Origin: Granulosicoccus sp036478595
Lineage (GTDB): Bacteria > Pseudomonadota > Gammaproteobacteria > Granulosicoccales > Granulosicoccaceae
Reading direction: 5' to 3'
Length of the DNA stretch: 64,000 bases
NCBI GenBank assembly: GCA_036478595.1
Contig: JAZGEF010000052.1
Coordinates: forward strand, 129,779-193,778
The notes below the pieces were generated by a model. That model worked only from the letters and a program-made list of their open reading frames with translations, had not been told where the DNA came from and did no database searches. Shown piece by piece: positions 1-7,693 of the stretch. The translations under genes and the position numbers were made by a program. Numbering within the stretch: position 1 is the first letter of the stretch; every line of letters starts with the position of its first letter.

Positions 1-9
1 GGGGAATGA

Positions 10-198
10 GGGCAACGCGATGACATCGCGTTAAGTGAATTTATCGCTGATCAGAACGGTACATATTTTGTTCATGATTGGGTTGAGTCAGTCTTTAATC
101 CAAGGCGTACGACGAAATCCTTATTGTCTACTTGCTCTTACTCTGAATCCTTTGCGCGTGCTGCATCTAAGAGGGCATCGGAGTTAAAATTAATATAG
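10..198 (+). other. Open stretch without a start codon, possible gene remnant
   Basis: The frame is open from just after a TGA at 7-9 to a TAG at 196-198 and encodes about 62 residues, including a segment reading DQNGTYFVHDWVESVF. It has no ATG or GTG start and no ribosome binding site. It may be the decayed 3' end of a gene lying outside the window, or chance. I do not recognise the family. The rest of the stretch up to base 330 shows no gene. Confidence 0.2.
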
Positions 199-330
199 CT
201 GAACGCTGCCATTATGTTAGGTGCTGGCCAAGTCAATTAACAGAGTTACCTGAAGGCCAAATAATGGCGACGATATTGCATCGTGTATCGGCTCTGATCG
301 TCGAAGGTAAGTTCTAGTAGGGAGACTAAA

Positions 331-1023
331 TTGTTTAATTGCATACGTTTTTCGATAGCGATACTTTTTTTTAATTTACTATTATCGCAATCTGTGCTGG
401 CTGCGGAAACTCATGTTCATTGGGTTGGTATGCTGCCAGCAAATTTTATAGAACTAGACTCGGCTGGGGAGATCAAAGAAGGCTGGACTATTCCTTTTTA
501 CGCAGAGCCATCTCCGGATTCAGAAAAAATAGGCAAACTAAAAGTCGAGATTATACCGGAGGGTGACCACCCAGTCTTTGCAAATTTCATATACGACAAG
601 ACAGCTGAGCCAATTGAAGTCAACCCTCATTTGTACGATCATGATCTTGGGTATGGGCCCTACTACCATCTAACTGTGATTGAAAGATACGGAGGTTGGT
701 TTAAAGTGCAATTTAAAGAAGGCATGAATACTATGTGGGGTGATTTTGCCTCAGCGTATGGGGGAATGAATGTTGGAGTTCTCTATCTAGAGTCAGGAAG
801 AATTCTTGAATGGACTAACAATAAAGGCGAAGTGGAATCTATCTATATTGACAACTCAGACCCAGATACCTTGGTTGTAAGGCCGGAGCAACCGATCGAT
901 ATGGGGTGTGATGATGAGACTCTTAGATTCAAACCGTATCAAACTAAACTTATTCCTAAATCGGATTGGATTGATGTTAATGGGCGTAGTAGGTTTGACA
1001 TTTATTACACGCGGGGCTGTTGA
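331..1023 (+). CDS. Predicted secreted protein of unknown function, SH3-like segment
   Basis: This encodes a 230-residue protein. The start is a TTG at 331, supported by an AGGGAG ribosome binding site at 319-324 with a 6-base spacer. Residues 1-24 form a signal peptide (hydrophobic core AILFFNLLLSQSVLA, then AETH), so the mature protein should be periplasmic or secreted. The middle contains PFYAEPSPDSEKIGKL and, later, ERYGGWFKVQF, a pattern like bacterial SH3-type domains (beta strands with a conserved aromatic pair). Two cysteines lie near the C-terminus. The gene stands alone and is followed by the first attC-like repeat, so it could be an integron cassette gene. I do not recognise a specific function. 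Confidence 0.6.
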   Translation: MFNCIRFSIAILFFNLLLSQSVLAAETHVHWVGMLPANFIELDSAGEIKEGWTIPFYAEPSPDSEKIGKLKVEIIPEGDHPVFANFIYDKTAEPIEVNPHLYDHDLGYGPYYHLTVIERYGGWFKVQFKEGMNTMWGDFASAYGGMNVGVLYLESGRILEWTNNKGEVESIYIDNSDPDTLVVRPEQPIDMGCDDETLRFKPYQTKLIPKSDWIDVNGRSRFDIYYTRGC

Positions 1024-1085
1024 CAAGTATTCTACTAAGAGCATGAGGTTCGCATAACTGTTAGCGAATAGACTGAATTCAGACG

Positions 1086-1206
1086 CCAACATAACCAGAC
1101 AATTCACCTCGCCAGCAAGCTGGCTCGGACCTACACTGCGGTGCTCTTTTTGTGCACGTAGCGCAAACGAGCCCTTCCGTTTCGGCCGATGACGTAGGCG
1201 TTAGGT
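1086..1206 (+). repeat. attC-like repeat, copy 1
   Basis: This segment starts with CCAACATAACC and ends in GTTAGGT (1200-1206), which fits the GTTRRRY core of integron attC right ends. The interior carries the palindrome GCCAGCAAGCTGGC and the string GACCTACAC. It is clearly related to the segment at 2091-2200, with the same order of motifs and near-identical core, and the two copies flank the lysE-like gene. The left core (ACATAAC) departs from the RYYYAAC consensus, so calling it attC is an inference. Confidence 0.45.
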
Positions 1207-1337
1207 TGGTTGGTCAAACTTTTAGATTTTGTTTACTATTGAAATTCAGTACGCTGCTGTCGACCCATTGCAGTCATTCTATGTTTGTAAATGTGGTTAT
1301 AATGCCTCTTCGGAATATTCTAATACGAGTGTGTAAG

Positions 1338-1970
1338 ATGGATTGGATGAATGTACTTAGCTTCACTATCGTGGCTTCACTGCTGGTCATCTCCCCTGGA
1401 CCCAACGGAGTGCTGATTGCTAAGACTGTACCGGTGTCTGGCAAAGGGGCTGGTTTTTCGAACGTAGTCGGGTTTATTACAGCATTCTATTTGCATGGCG
1501 CGCTATCTATTTTGGGTATATCGGCAATTCTTCTGGCATCGTCGAAAGTTTTTTTCATCGTCAAGATGATAGGCGCAGGATATCTTTGCTGGATTGGTAT
1601 CAAGGCACTTTACGATGCGTTTCGGCAGGATATCTATACACCAGCCACGTCAGTCGCTAATCCTAAGCGTACTCTTGTAGCTGCATTCATTGAAGGGTTA
1701 CTAACGAACGCGCTAAACCCAAAAGTTTCGATGTTCTACCTAGCTGCATTTCCCCAGTTCATCGCTACAGGAGATGGTGCAGTCCGATCTGCATTTATAC
1801 TTGTGTCGCTGCATGCATTGATCAATGCATTCTGGTTCGCAGCAATGGTAGTGCTCTTAACGCATTTGACAGCTTTTGCTCAAAGCGGCTCTTTTCAACG
1901 CTGGTTAAAAGCCGTTACTGGAATTGTGTTCCTAGGATTTGGAGTCAAATTGGCGACATATCGTCCTTAA
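1338..1970 (+). CDS. LysE/RhtB family amino-acid exporter
   Basis: This is an inner-membrane exporter of the LysE/RhtB superfamily, which exports amino acids or related metabolites by proton antiport. The ATG at 1338 gives 210 residues, the usual family length; the frame is open further upstream but that part has no membrane segments. The early motif VISPGPNGVLI matches the conserved family SPGP(N) motif in the first helix loop, and NPK in LLTNALNPKVSMFYLAAFPQF is the second family signature. About six hydrophobic segments are visible. The gene lies alone between two related attC-like repeats, as expected of a cassette, although the leader of 131 bases is long for one. The substrate cannot be assigned. 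Confidence 0.88.
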   Translation: MDWMNVLSFTIVASLLVISPGPNGVLIAKTVPVSGKGAGFSNVVGFITAFYLHGALSILGISAILLASSKVFFIVKMIGAGYLCWIGIKALYDAFRQDIYTPATSVANPKRTLVAAFIEGLLTNALNPKVSMFYLAAFPQFIATGDGAVRSAFILVSLHALINAFWFAAMVVLLTHLTAFAQSGSFQRWLKAVTGIVFLGFGVKLATYRP

Positions 1971-2090
1971 GTTATGTGCAAGTCAAGCTAGGAAAAAGCC
2001 AACGCAATGACTTAAATCAATTTTGCGGCTTGGTCATAATGGGTACTTTATTGTCTCTTCATTAAACATTGGTGTATGCACCTAAAGCGA

Positions 2091-2200
2091 CAACATAACA
2101 GGTGCATTTACCTAACCAGCAAGCTGGCTCAGACCTACACAACGGTGCTCGTTTTGTGTAGGTAGCACAAAGGAGCTCCTCCGTTCCGTAGGCATTGGTG
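2091..2200 (+). repeat. attC-like repeat, copy 2
   Basis: This copy shares with 1086-1206 the start CAACATAAC, the block CCAGCAAGCTGGCTC, GACCTACAC and a following GTGCTC. The central arms ACCTACACAA and TTGTGTAGGT are perfect inverted repeats of 10 bases (about 2133-2142 and 2154-2163), giving a strong hairpin. The right end (GGCATTGGTG) has lost the GTTRRRY core, so this site would probably be inactive. It lies between the lysE-like gene and the ccdAB pair. The rest of 1971-2370 holds the ccd promoter and no other gene. Confidence 0.45.
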
Positions 2201-2314
2201 ACTGGATAAGCTCTACTATGCGATTGAGAAATAAACTGCACGATTCTGTTTTCGATTGTGCGTTGATTTACGAATAGAAGCGAGCCGCGCAGTTCACGGA
2301 TACATAGGTAAATA

Positions 2315-2351
2315 TTGAAGAATTGCGACCGATGTAATACAATGTATACAT
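2315..2351 (+). promoter_or_regulatory. Predicted ccdAB promoter with overlapping operator palindrome
   Basis: A -35-like TTGAAG (2315-2320) is followed after 17 bases by a -10-like TACAAT (2338-2343). The perfect palindrome ATGTATACAT (2342-2351) overlaps the -10 box and expected start site. Ribbon-helix-helix antitoxins such as CcdA usually repress their own operon from such palindromes, so this is a plausible autoregulatory operator. Confidence 0.5.
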
Positions 2352-2370
2352 CCCGAAAGCGAGAAAAATA

Positions 2371-2622
2371 ATGGCCGCGTCCAATATCCTAACCGTTCGA
2401 ATGCAAGAAGATGAGCTGATCAAATTGGATGAATTGGCGAAAATGAAGAACCGAACACGATCTCAACTGGTGCAGGAAGCCGTAAGGGAGCTGCTTCACG
2501 CTAGTGATGAGCTCAAGCAGCAGGAATTTCATCGCCTCAAAGCACGCTTGGCTCCAGCCGTGGAAGAACAGTGTGCATTGCTGGAGAAGAGTTCGGTTGC
2601 TGATGAACATCGTCGCTTCTGA
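2371..2622 (+). CDS. ccdA: CcdA-type ribbon-helix-helix antitoxin
   Basis: This 83-residue protein is a predicted antitoxin that would bind and neutralise the CcdB toxin and repress the operon. Residues 5-45 (beta strand NILTVRMQ, then two helices with RTRSQLVQEAVRELL) have the ribbon-helix-helix pattern. The charged C-terminal part from residue 46 would be the flexible toxin-binding tail, as in CcdA. Its stop lies 15 bases before the ccdB start, as in known ccdAB operons. A promoter with an overlapping palindrome lies directly upstream. Identity as CcdA rests on the adjacent CcdB; the RHH domain alone would also fit other families. Confidence 0.82.
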   Translation: MAASNILTVRMQEDELIKLDELAKMKNRTRSQLVQEAVRELLHASDELKQQEFHRLKARLAPAVEEQCALLEKSSVADEHRRF

Positions 2623-2637
2623 GAGATTTTTTGATCG

Positions 2638-2952
2638 ATGGCACAATTTGATGTTCACAGAAACACGAGCAAAAAGACCGCTACGGAGTTTCCCTATTTG
2701 TTGGAAGTGCAGTCCGATCTATTCAGTGATTCGACCCGAGCGGTTGTTATTCCGCTAGTGCTAGCGTCAACTCTTGGTAATAAGGACTCAATGTTGAATC
2801 CCGAGTTTGATGTGGAAAGTTCCAGTGTGGCATTGTTTCCTCTCGATATTGCATCGATGAATGTAAATTTTCTTGGAGATACGGTAGCCAATATTAGCGC
2901 AGACAGTGATCGAATTATTGCAGCTCTAGATTTATTGTTAGCTCGATTCTGA
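2638..2952 (+). CDS. ccdB: CcdB-type toxin (predicted DNA gyrase poison)
   Basis: This 104-residue protein matches CcdB from end to end: FDVHRNT at the start, then LLEVQSDLF, VVIPL, and DIASMNVNFLGDTVANIS followed by an acidic helix DRIIAALDLL. CcdB poisons DNA gyrase by binding GyrA. In F-plasmid CcdB the last residues (WGI) are essential for poisoning, but this protein ends in LLARF. Gyrase poisoning may therefore be weakened or the toxin may have diverged. It is the second gene of the ccdA-ccdB operon. CcdAB pairs are known cargo of chromosomal integrons, which fits the nearby attC-like repeats. Confidence 0.88.
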   Translation: MAQFDVHRNTSKKTATEFPYLLEVQSDLFSDSTRAVVIPLVLASTLGNKDSMLNPEFDVESSSVALFPLDIASMNVNFLGDTVANISADSDRIIAALDLLLARF

Positions 2953-3111
2953 TTATTGGTGCCAGTAACAAGGCCCGGATTCTATTAGTCCACCATTGCG
3001 AATTTTAGACAAAAGATGTGATTCTCATAATCCCCGCAAGGATAGCGACTGCTAGAGAGCGTGCGCTCTACGAGAGGCCAAAATTATAAAAAAGAATACG
3101 AGTTATCAAAA

Positions 3112-3294
3112 ATGAAATCTCGTCACAGCCCCTACGCTACTAAGCTAAAGCGCCGAGTCACAATACGTATGGGAGTTGATGTGATTGAGTATTTAAAAAA
3201 TATGTCAGAAGAAACTGGAATACCAAATCAGCCTTTGATCAATCTGTATCTTAAAGATTATGTTGCACAGGATAAAGTGCTTCAAGTAACCTGA
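3112..3294 (+). CDS. Small ribbon-helix-helix protein, BrnA/CopG antitoxin-like, orphan
   Basis: From the ATG at 3112 this encodes 60 basic residues; a GTG at 3061 would add 17. The segment KRRVTIRMGVDVIEYLKNM followed by SEETGIPNQPLINLYLKDYV fits a ribbon-helix-helix fold of the BrnA/CopG type: beta strand, helix, turn, helix. BrnA antitoxins normally sit after a BrnT toxin gene, but no BrnT-like gene is visible upstream, where ccdB ends at 2952. It may be an orphan antitoxin or a small repressor. No strong ribosome binding site precedes either start. Confidence 0.55.
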   Translation: MKSRHSPYATKLKRRVTIRMGVDVIEYLKNMSEETGIPNQPLINLYLKDYVAQDKVLQVT

Positions 3295-3330
3295 CATAGT
3301 TGCGGCGCTTAGGCCAAAAAAACTGGATCC

Positions 3331-3761
3331 ATGAATAGTAATCAACACTCAATTCTTATTGCTGGTGGGGCTTTAAGCCTTCTTGCCAGCCTGCTTCACA
3401 TTGCCATTATTGTCGGTGGTGCTAAGTGGTATTGTTTTTTCGGGGCGGGAGAAGAGATGGCGATACTGTCAGAAAACGGTTCAATGATTCCAGGGCTTGT
3501 TGCGTTTTTCATTGTGCTAGTTTTGTTAGTCTGGGCTTTATATGCATTCTCTGGAGCAAGGGTAATATGAAGGCTCCCTTTTTTGAAAGGAACACTGGTA
3601 ATAATATCGACAAACCCGGGGCTATTCAATATACATCACTAGAGGGCTTGCAGTTATCCCTGCTTATGTTTTTCGGCCCGATATTATTGATGATTTTTTT
3701 GGTGTGGAGTTCGGTTATCTCTTCAATTTACGGAATCCTATATTTCATTGGTACTGTCTAA
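3331..3761 (+). pseudogene. Broken gene for a small four-helix membrane protein
   Basis: The first 79 codons (from ATG 3331) encode two hydrophobic segments with HIAIIVGGAKWYCFFGAGEE, typical of a family of small bacterial membrane proteins of about 130-150 residues. A TGA at 3568-3570 stops it. The same frame continues past the TGA with RLPFLKGTLVIIS, which resembles the expected third helix region. The expected C-terminal part, LVWSSVISSIYGILYFIGT, appears only in another frame and ends at 3761. One nonsense change plus at least one frameshift therefore explain the locus. The first 79 codons could still be translated as a truncated protein. Confidence 0.65.
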
Positions 3762-4053
3762 ATTTGGGATTACTTGTCCGGCATAGAAGGGAAATAAAAT
3801 CATGGGCATTCCAGCATTGATTGCTGCTTGTATTAGTCTATTACCGGGGTGAAAATGGCTGCTGTGGAGGGCTAAAAATATAACAAAGCAAAGCGCGCAG
3901 AAGTCAAAACCTTCGCTCCTCCGTCGCTACGGTATACGGTTTGTAGCAAGTATGCAGTATAATAACCTTCGTTCAGAATGAGGAGCCTCTTTCTGAATGG
4001 CTACGGCGATAACACTCGGGGCACAAGCTATGTACATCATATTTTCTTAGAAC
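3762..4053 (+). other. Non-coding gap with an inverted repeat
   Basis: I see no gene here. TTCAGAATGAGG (3972-3983) and CCTCTTTCTGAA (3986-3997) form an inverted repeat with one mismatch. The string GCTCCTCCGT, about 60 bases upstream, also occurs in attC-like copy 2, and ATATAACAAAGC about 50 bases before it resembles an attC left end. This could be a third, badly degraded attC-like site. Confidence 0.3.
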
Positions 4054-5430
4054 ATGTCAGCCAATAAACAGCAAAAAGAACGAGACAAAGCCATTCGTCA
4101 TTTGTTCGATTTTATTGAACGCTCGGATGAATTATCGTCCTCGTTCGACTACATGGTGTCGCAGCTGATTCAGCCTGTTGCCCAACATCTTGATGAAGAC
4201 GTTCAACACGTCACCGATCGACTGTTCAGTGGCGACTATGGGGGCATGGCATACGGCTTTTTGATGGAGCTGATGGCGGTGACCCGCTGGGACAATAATA
4301 AAGAGACGCCAGTCGATGAGTACCTTAAACAACGCGGTTGGCGCGAAGGCCCAGCTGGACGTCGATACCTTCGTGCCCTCAATAACTCCAGTTACGATTT
4401 TCTGGAAGTAACCGATGTGAAACCCGGTCAGTGGGTCGAGGTGCGGCCCCAGGGGTCTCAGCTTCAACCTCTTCGTGTTGTCGAGCAGAGCGCCAGCCAA
4501 GCGTTACACCGGTACGACATTATCGTGGCTCGGCTAGTCACTCTGGGAAAGAACAAGCGTTTCGGTGGCATGTTGCCGCTAACCCCCTATTCGATGAGCT
4601 TCTTGCGAGACCAAATCGATAGCGTACCTGCTGACTTGAAGCAATTGTACGAAGAGGCGGTGAGAGAAGACGGCTCGGAGGGCCTGGTAGAAAACTTTGC
4701 TGATGACATACCGAGCTGGTGTCAAGATCGCATTATCGAAGACGGATTTATGTGCTGGGCGATTGATGTCATGGATCCACCTGGCAATATCGCACCGCAG
4801 TTGCACAACACAGATGATGAACCCATCGTGCCAACCAAATTTCGGTTTCCGATAACGGGCAACACCCAAACGATCGCTGAATGGCTAACAGCCCGCGCTG
4901 ACATGAACGATGATAGCGATATGCAATGGTCGTGGATTAACAGTGATGGTAACAACACCGTGCTCGGACGATTTATGCTGGGCGAGGACAGCCTTGAGCT
5001 GGAGACAAACTCGGTCGAACGTGGGATACGTGGCGTAGCGCTGGTAGAAGCGCTGTTGGATGCTCAGTTGTTAGGCACACCCATTGGTGTACATGAATCT
5101 ATTGATGACCTGATAACCGACATGTCGAGCGCGCCATTGCCGAGCTCATTCGACGCAGCGAGTGCGACACCTGAAATGCAAGCGATGTTGCAGGAGGTGT
5201 TACAAGGGCATTATCGAAAAACGCTAGATGAAGCCATTCCAATGCTTGATGGTGACTCGCCTCGAGAATGCGCTGCAGATCCTGCCAAGCACGATAAAGT
5301 CATTGCATGGTTGAAGTTCCTGGAGAATTCAGATTCAAAGTCTCCGAGACCATCACAAGACTTTTCGTGGATGTGGCATGAGCTCGGTCTACAGGAATAC
5401 CTTCCTCAATCGCCAGACACTGTCAGATAG
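4054..5430 (+). CDS. Hypothetical protein, first gene of a two-gene unit
   Basis: This encodes a 458-residue soluble protein that I do not recognise. It has no signal peptide or membrane segment and is rich in acidic residues. The N-terminal third is helical (ERDKAIRHLFDFIERSDELSSSF), followed by GGMAYGFLMELMAV and a central beta-like region around residues 110-175 (DVKPGQWVEVRP). The C-terminus (HDKVIAWLKFLEN then PSQDFSWMWHELGL) looks like a short conserved cap. The ATG at 4054 has a poor ribosome binding site. A second unknown gene begins 6 bases after its stop, so the two are probably co-transcribed. Confidence 0.6.
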   Translation: MSANKQQKERDKAIRHLFDFIERSDELSSSFDYMVSQLIQPVAQHLDEDVQHVTDRLFSGDYGGMAYGFLMELMAVTRWDNNKETPVDEYLKQRGWREGPAGRRYLRALNNSSYDFLEVTDVKPGQWVEVRPQGSQLQPLRVVEQSASQALHRYDIIVARLVTLGKNKRFGGMLPLTPYSMSFLRDQIDSVPADLKQLYEEAVREDGSEGLVENFADDIPSWCQDRIIEDGFMCWAIDVMDPPGNIAPQLHNTDDEPIVPTKFRFPITGNTQTIAEWLTARADMNDDSDMQWSWINSDGNNTVLGRFMLGEDSLELETNSVERGIRGVALVEALLDAQLLGTPIGVHESIDDLITDMSSAPLPSSFDAASATPEMQAMLQEVLQGHYRKTLDEAIPMLDGDSPRECAADPAKHDKVIAWLKFLENSDSKSPRPSQDFSWMWHELGLQEYLPQSPDTVR

Positions 5431-5436
5431 CAGTCA

Positions 5437-5913
5437 ATGGCTAAAGTACTACCTATTCATTTGAACGCTGCAATAGCGCAGGCAGATGCTATGTCGTTAG
5501 CTGAAAAAGAATTACAGTTTGATACGATTTTTCAGGAGCAACCTAATCTACTGGCATCGGTGCTTGTTCAGCCACAAATGGGCAATACACTTGAGCAAAT
5601 GGAGGTATTGTTAAATCTACTGCTCGTCATTCATTTGTCCCTGCGTCAAGCTAACTTAAAGATTCCGACGATCAGTGAGAACAAACAGGAGCAACAGCTT
5701 AAGCGACTGATCGGTACTGTACTTTTTATGGATGATCTGGATAGTTCTACAAGAGAGTCTGCCTTCTATCAGATGATTGAGCAACATTCTGAAAAATGGC
5801 TTTTCGCGTACGCCTGGAAATTGATGATGGACGCTGGATTTCCATACTTAGAGTACGAAAATTCCAAATATCTAACTCAGTGCGGCTTGAATCTAGTTAA
5901 TTGTTTACAATAA
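5437..5913 (+). CDS. Hypothetical protein, second gene of a two-gene unit
   Basis: This encodes a 158-residue, mostly helical protein of unknown function. Hydrophobic stretches such as MEVLLNLLLVIHLSL look like the core of a helical bundle rather than a membrane helix. No signal peptide or known motif is visible. The start lies 6 bases after the stop of the preceding 458-residue gene, which suggests co-expression and perhaps a physical partnership. The gene converges on the EamA transporter gene about 100 bases further on. Confidence 0.6.
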   Translation: MAKVLPIHLNAAIAQADAMSLAEKELQFDTIFQEQPNLLASVLVQPQMGNTLEQMEVLLNLLLVIHLSLRQANLKIPTISENKQEQQLKRLIGTVLFMDDLDSSTRESAFYQMIEQHSEKWLFAYAWKLMMDAGFPYLEYENSKYLTQCGLNLVNCLQ

Positions 5914-6011
5914 ATGTCACAAAATGATCTCTGATGACTCAGCGTACTATACCGCTGCGTGTGCTCTTGTTCGCATTTGCCATTGGGGTCTTGTGCGTTG
6001 CGGGCAAGGGT

Positions 6012-6935
6012 TTATCGGTTTGATCTTTGATTTAATCGAACTAACATTCTGCCATCGGTAATAGCTAGACCGATAGCTATTATTGCAAATCCTATTAACG
6101 CTTCGCATCCTAGTTTTTCTCCAAGAAATACAACGCTCAGTGTAACGGCAATGGGTGGTATTAACAGGGTGACCAGCATGAGGTTTGCGGAACCTGCACG
6201 AACGAGTATTTTGAAATAGAGTAGGTATGCCACAGCGGTTGATAAAATCGCTACAGCGAGAAGAGAAGCCCAAACCCCCTTGGACAATGCCATCACTGGC
6301 ATGCCCTCAGTAAAAATAGCCACGGGCATTATAAGAATTGTGCTTCCAACTAACATTCCAAAAGCGTTCATAACAGGAGCGTGGCTCGACAGAAAACGTT
6401 TACCCCATACGCCAGCAAACGCATAAGACAGTGCCGCGCCCATAACGGCAAGTTGCCCCAAATTCTGCAAACTAAAATTGGTAAGGGCGTTAAAGCCCAT
6501 AATAACGACAACGCCAAATACACCGAATAGCGCCCCAATTATTTTTCGTGATGTCAGGGGTTCATCAACGAGCAGCAGACCTGCTACAACAGCGCCAAAC
6601 ACTGCTGTCGTGCCATTTAGAATTGATGCTAAACCACTACCTATGCTCGTCTGCCCCCAGAATATCAATGAAAACGGGATAGCGTTATTTAATGCTCCCA
6701 TGACCAAATAGCACGCCCACACGCGAACCGAATTAGGAATTTTGAGGCCTTGCTTCCAGACAAGTAGAAAAAGCACAGGTACTGCCCAAAAAACACGGTG
6801 AAGAGCGACCGTTAGAGGCGGTACTTCTCGCAGGGCGATTTCAGCGAAGAAGAATGACCCTCCCCAAACAGTCGCTAATGCAAGTAATAGCAGTCCCGAT
6901 GTCAGATCGATATTTGGTGTTTGTTGTTGTGCCAT
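6012..6935 (-). CDS. EamA/DMT-family transporter (RhaT/YdcZ-like)
   Basis: This 307-residue inner-membrane protein has about ten hydrophobic segments arranged as two EamA repeats (roughly residues 12-145 and 155-290). Motifs such as WGGSFFFAEIALREVPPLTVALHRVFWAV near the start and FLGEKLGCEALIGFAIIAIGL near the end are typical of drug/metabolite exporters of this family. The substrate is unknown; relatives export amino acids or other small metabolites. It is a single gene, convergent with the unknown pair at 4054-5913. Confidence 0.9.
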   Translation of the reverse strand: MAQQQTPNIDLTSGLLLLALATVWGGSFFFAEIALREVPPLTVALHRVFWAVPVLFLLVWKQGLKIPNSVRVWACYLVMGALNNAIPFSLIFWGQTSIGSGLASILNGTTAVFGAVVAGLLLVDEPLTSRKIIGALFGVFGVVVIMGFNALTNFSLQNLGQLAVMGAALSYAFAGVWGKRFLSSHAPVMNAFGMLVGSTILIMPVAIFTEGMPVMALSKGVWASLLAVAILSTAVAYLLYFKILVRAGSANLMLVTLLIPPIAVTLSVVFLGEKLGCEALIGFAIIAIGLAITDGRMLVRLNQRSNR

Positions 6936-7693
6936 AGAATGGTTGTATAAGTTGCATGTATTTTTTTCTTAGAGAGTCAAAAGTATTCAAAACCACCCGA
7001 ATCCTGTGTATCAGTGACATACACATCGAGTGTAGTCATCGATACTAGTGGATATCGGGATCTGAAGCCTTCGGTTTCTTGCTATCCAATTTTATTTACG
7101 ATCTTCTGACAGGCATGCACTGAGTTTAGCGATCACCGGCTTCTAGTCCATTCTTGCCCCGACGGCAAGTGCATGGTTGCGGCCATGGCCTTAATCAACA
7201 GGGAAGAGTCTTGCATCGCAGCGTTGAAACTGGCTATTGCCTTGGCTGGTAATATATTTCCTGAGTCGGATGTCACTTTCGTCCTCGGTAAATCATCTGC
7301 GACTAGCTTTGGCATCTTTTTCAATCCTGCGGTCGAGCCCTGGAACCTATGTTAACTCAGACAAGATTTGTCTAACCGTAGGTTGACATACAGGGTGCAG
7401 CCGAAAGCGCTGATACTCTTCCAGGAATAGAGTACTTCGCTAAAGAGGTAGTAATATCCGTGGCAATCATGTGCTTCATCTTGTTATAGGAATCCGGCAG
7501 GTTTGAACCGGGAAACAATGGGGCACAGCCCATCATTGAGCGTTGTGTAGATTTGTTAGGTAAACGTGGCGAAGTGCTGCATGCAAACAGCTAACAAGTT
7601 TAGGCGGGAGGAATAGTTAAGAAACCGGGACGCTTAGAAGGCCGGTCAGTAGGTAATGAACCTACTGACCGGTTATATTGGAAAGTAATTTGA
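6936..7693. other. Long gap with possible gene remnants
   Basis: Nothing here can be called a gene with confidence. On the minus strand an open stretch at 7133-7324 encodes 63 residues containing PKLVADDLPRTKVTSDSGN; it looks protein-like but has no recognisable family. On the plus strand a short stretch ending near 7593 (CVDLLGKRGEVLHANS) also looks like a decayed gene end. The hairpin at 7642-7672 is listed separately. Confidence 0.3.
7642..7672 (-). terminator. Strong hairpin after the methyltransferase gene
   Basis: Perfect 13-base arms (CCGGTCAGTAGGT at 7642-7654 and its complement at 7660-7672) with a 5-base loop lie 22 bases beyond the stop of the minus-strand methyltransferase gene. 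Neither side has a real T-run, so it may act as a weak terminator or protect the transcript end. Confidence 0.5.

Noticed and set aside
7554..7560. GTTAGGT core-like string, also seen at 216 and 32830
   Set aside because: It occurs several times by chance in a window of this size, without flanking attC arms, so it is not evidence for more cassette sites.
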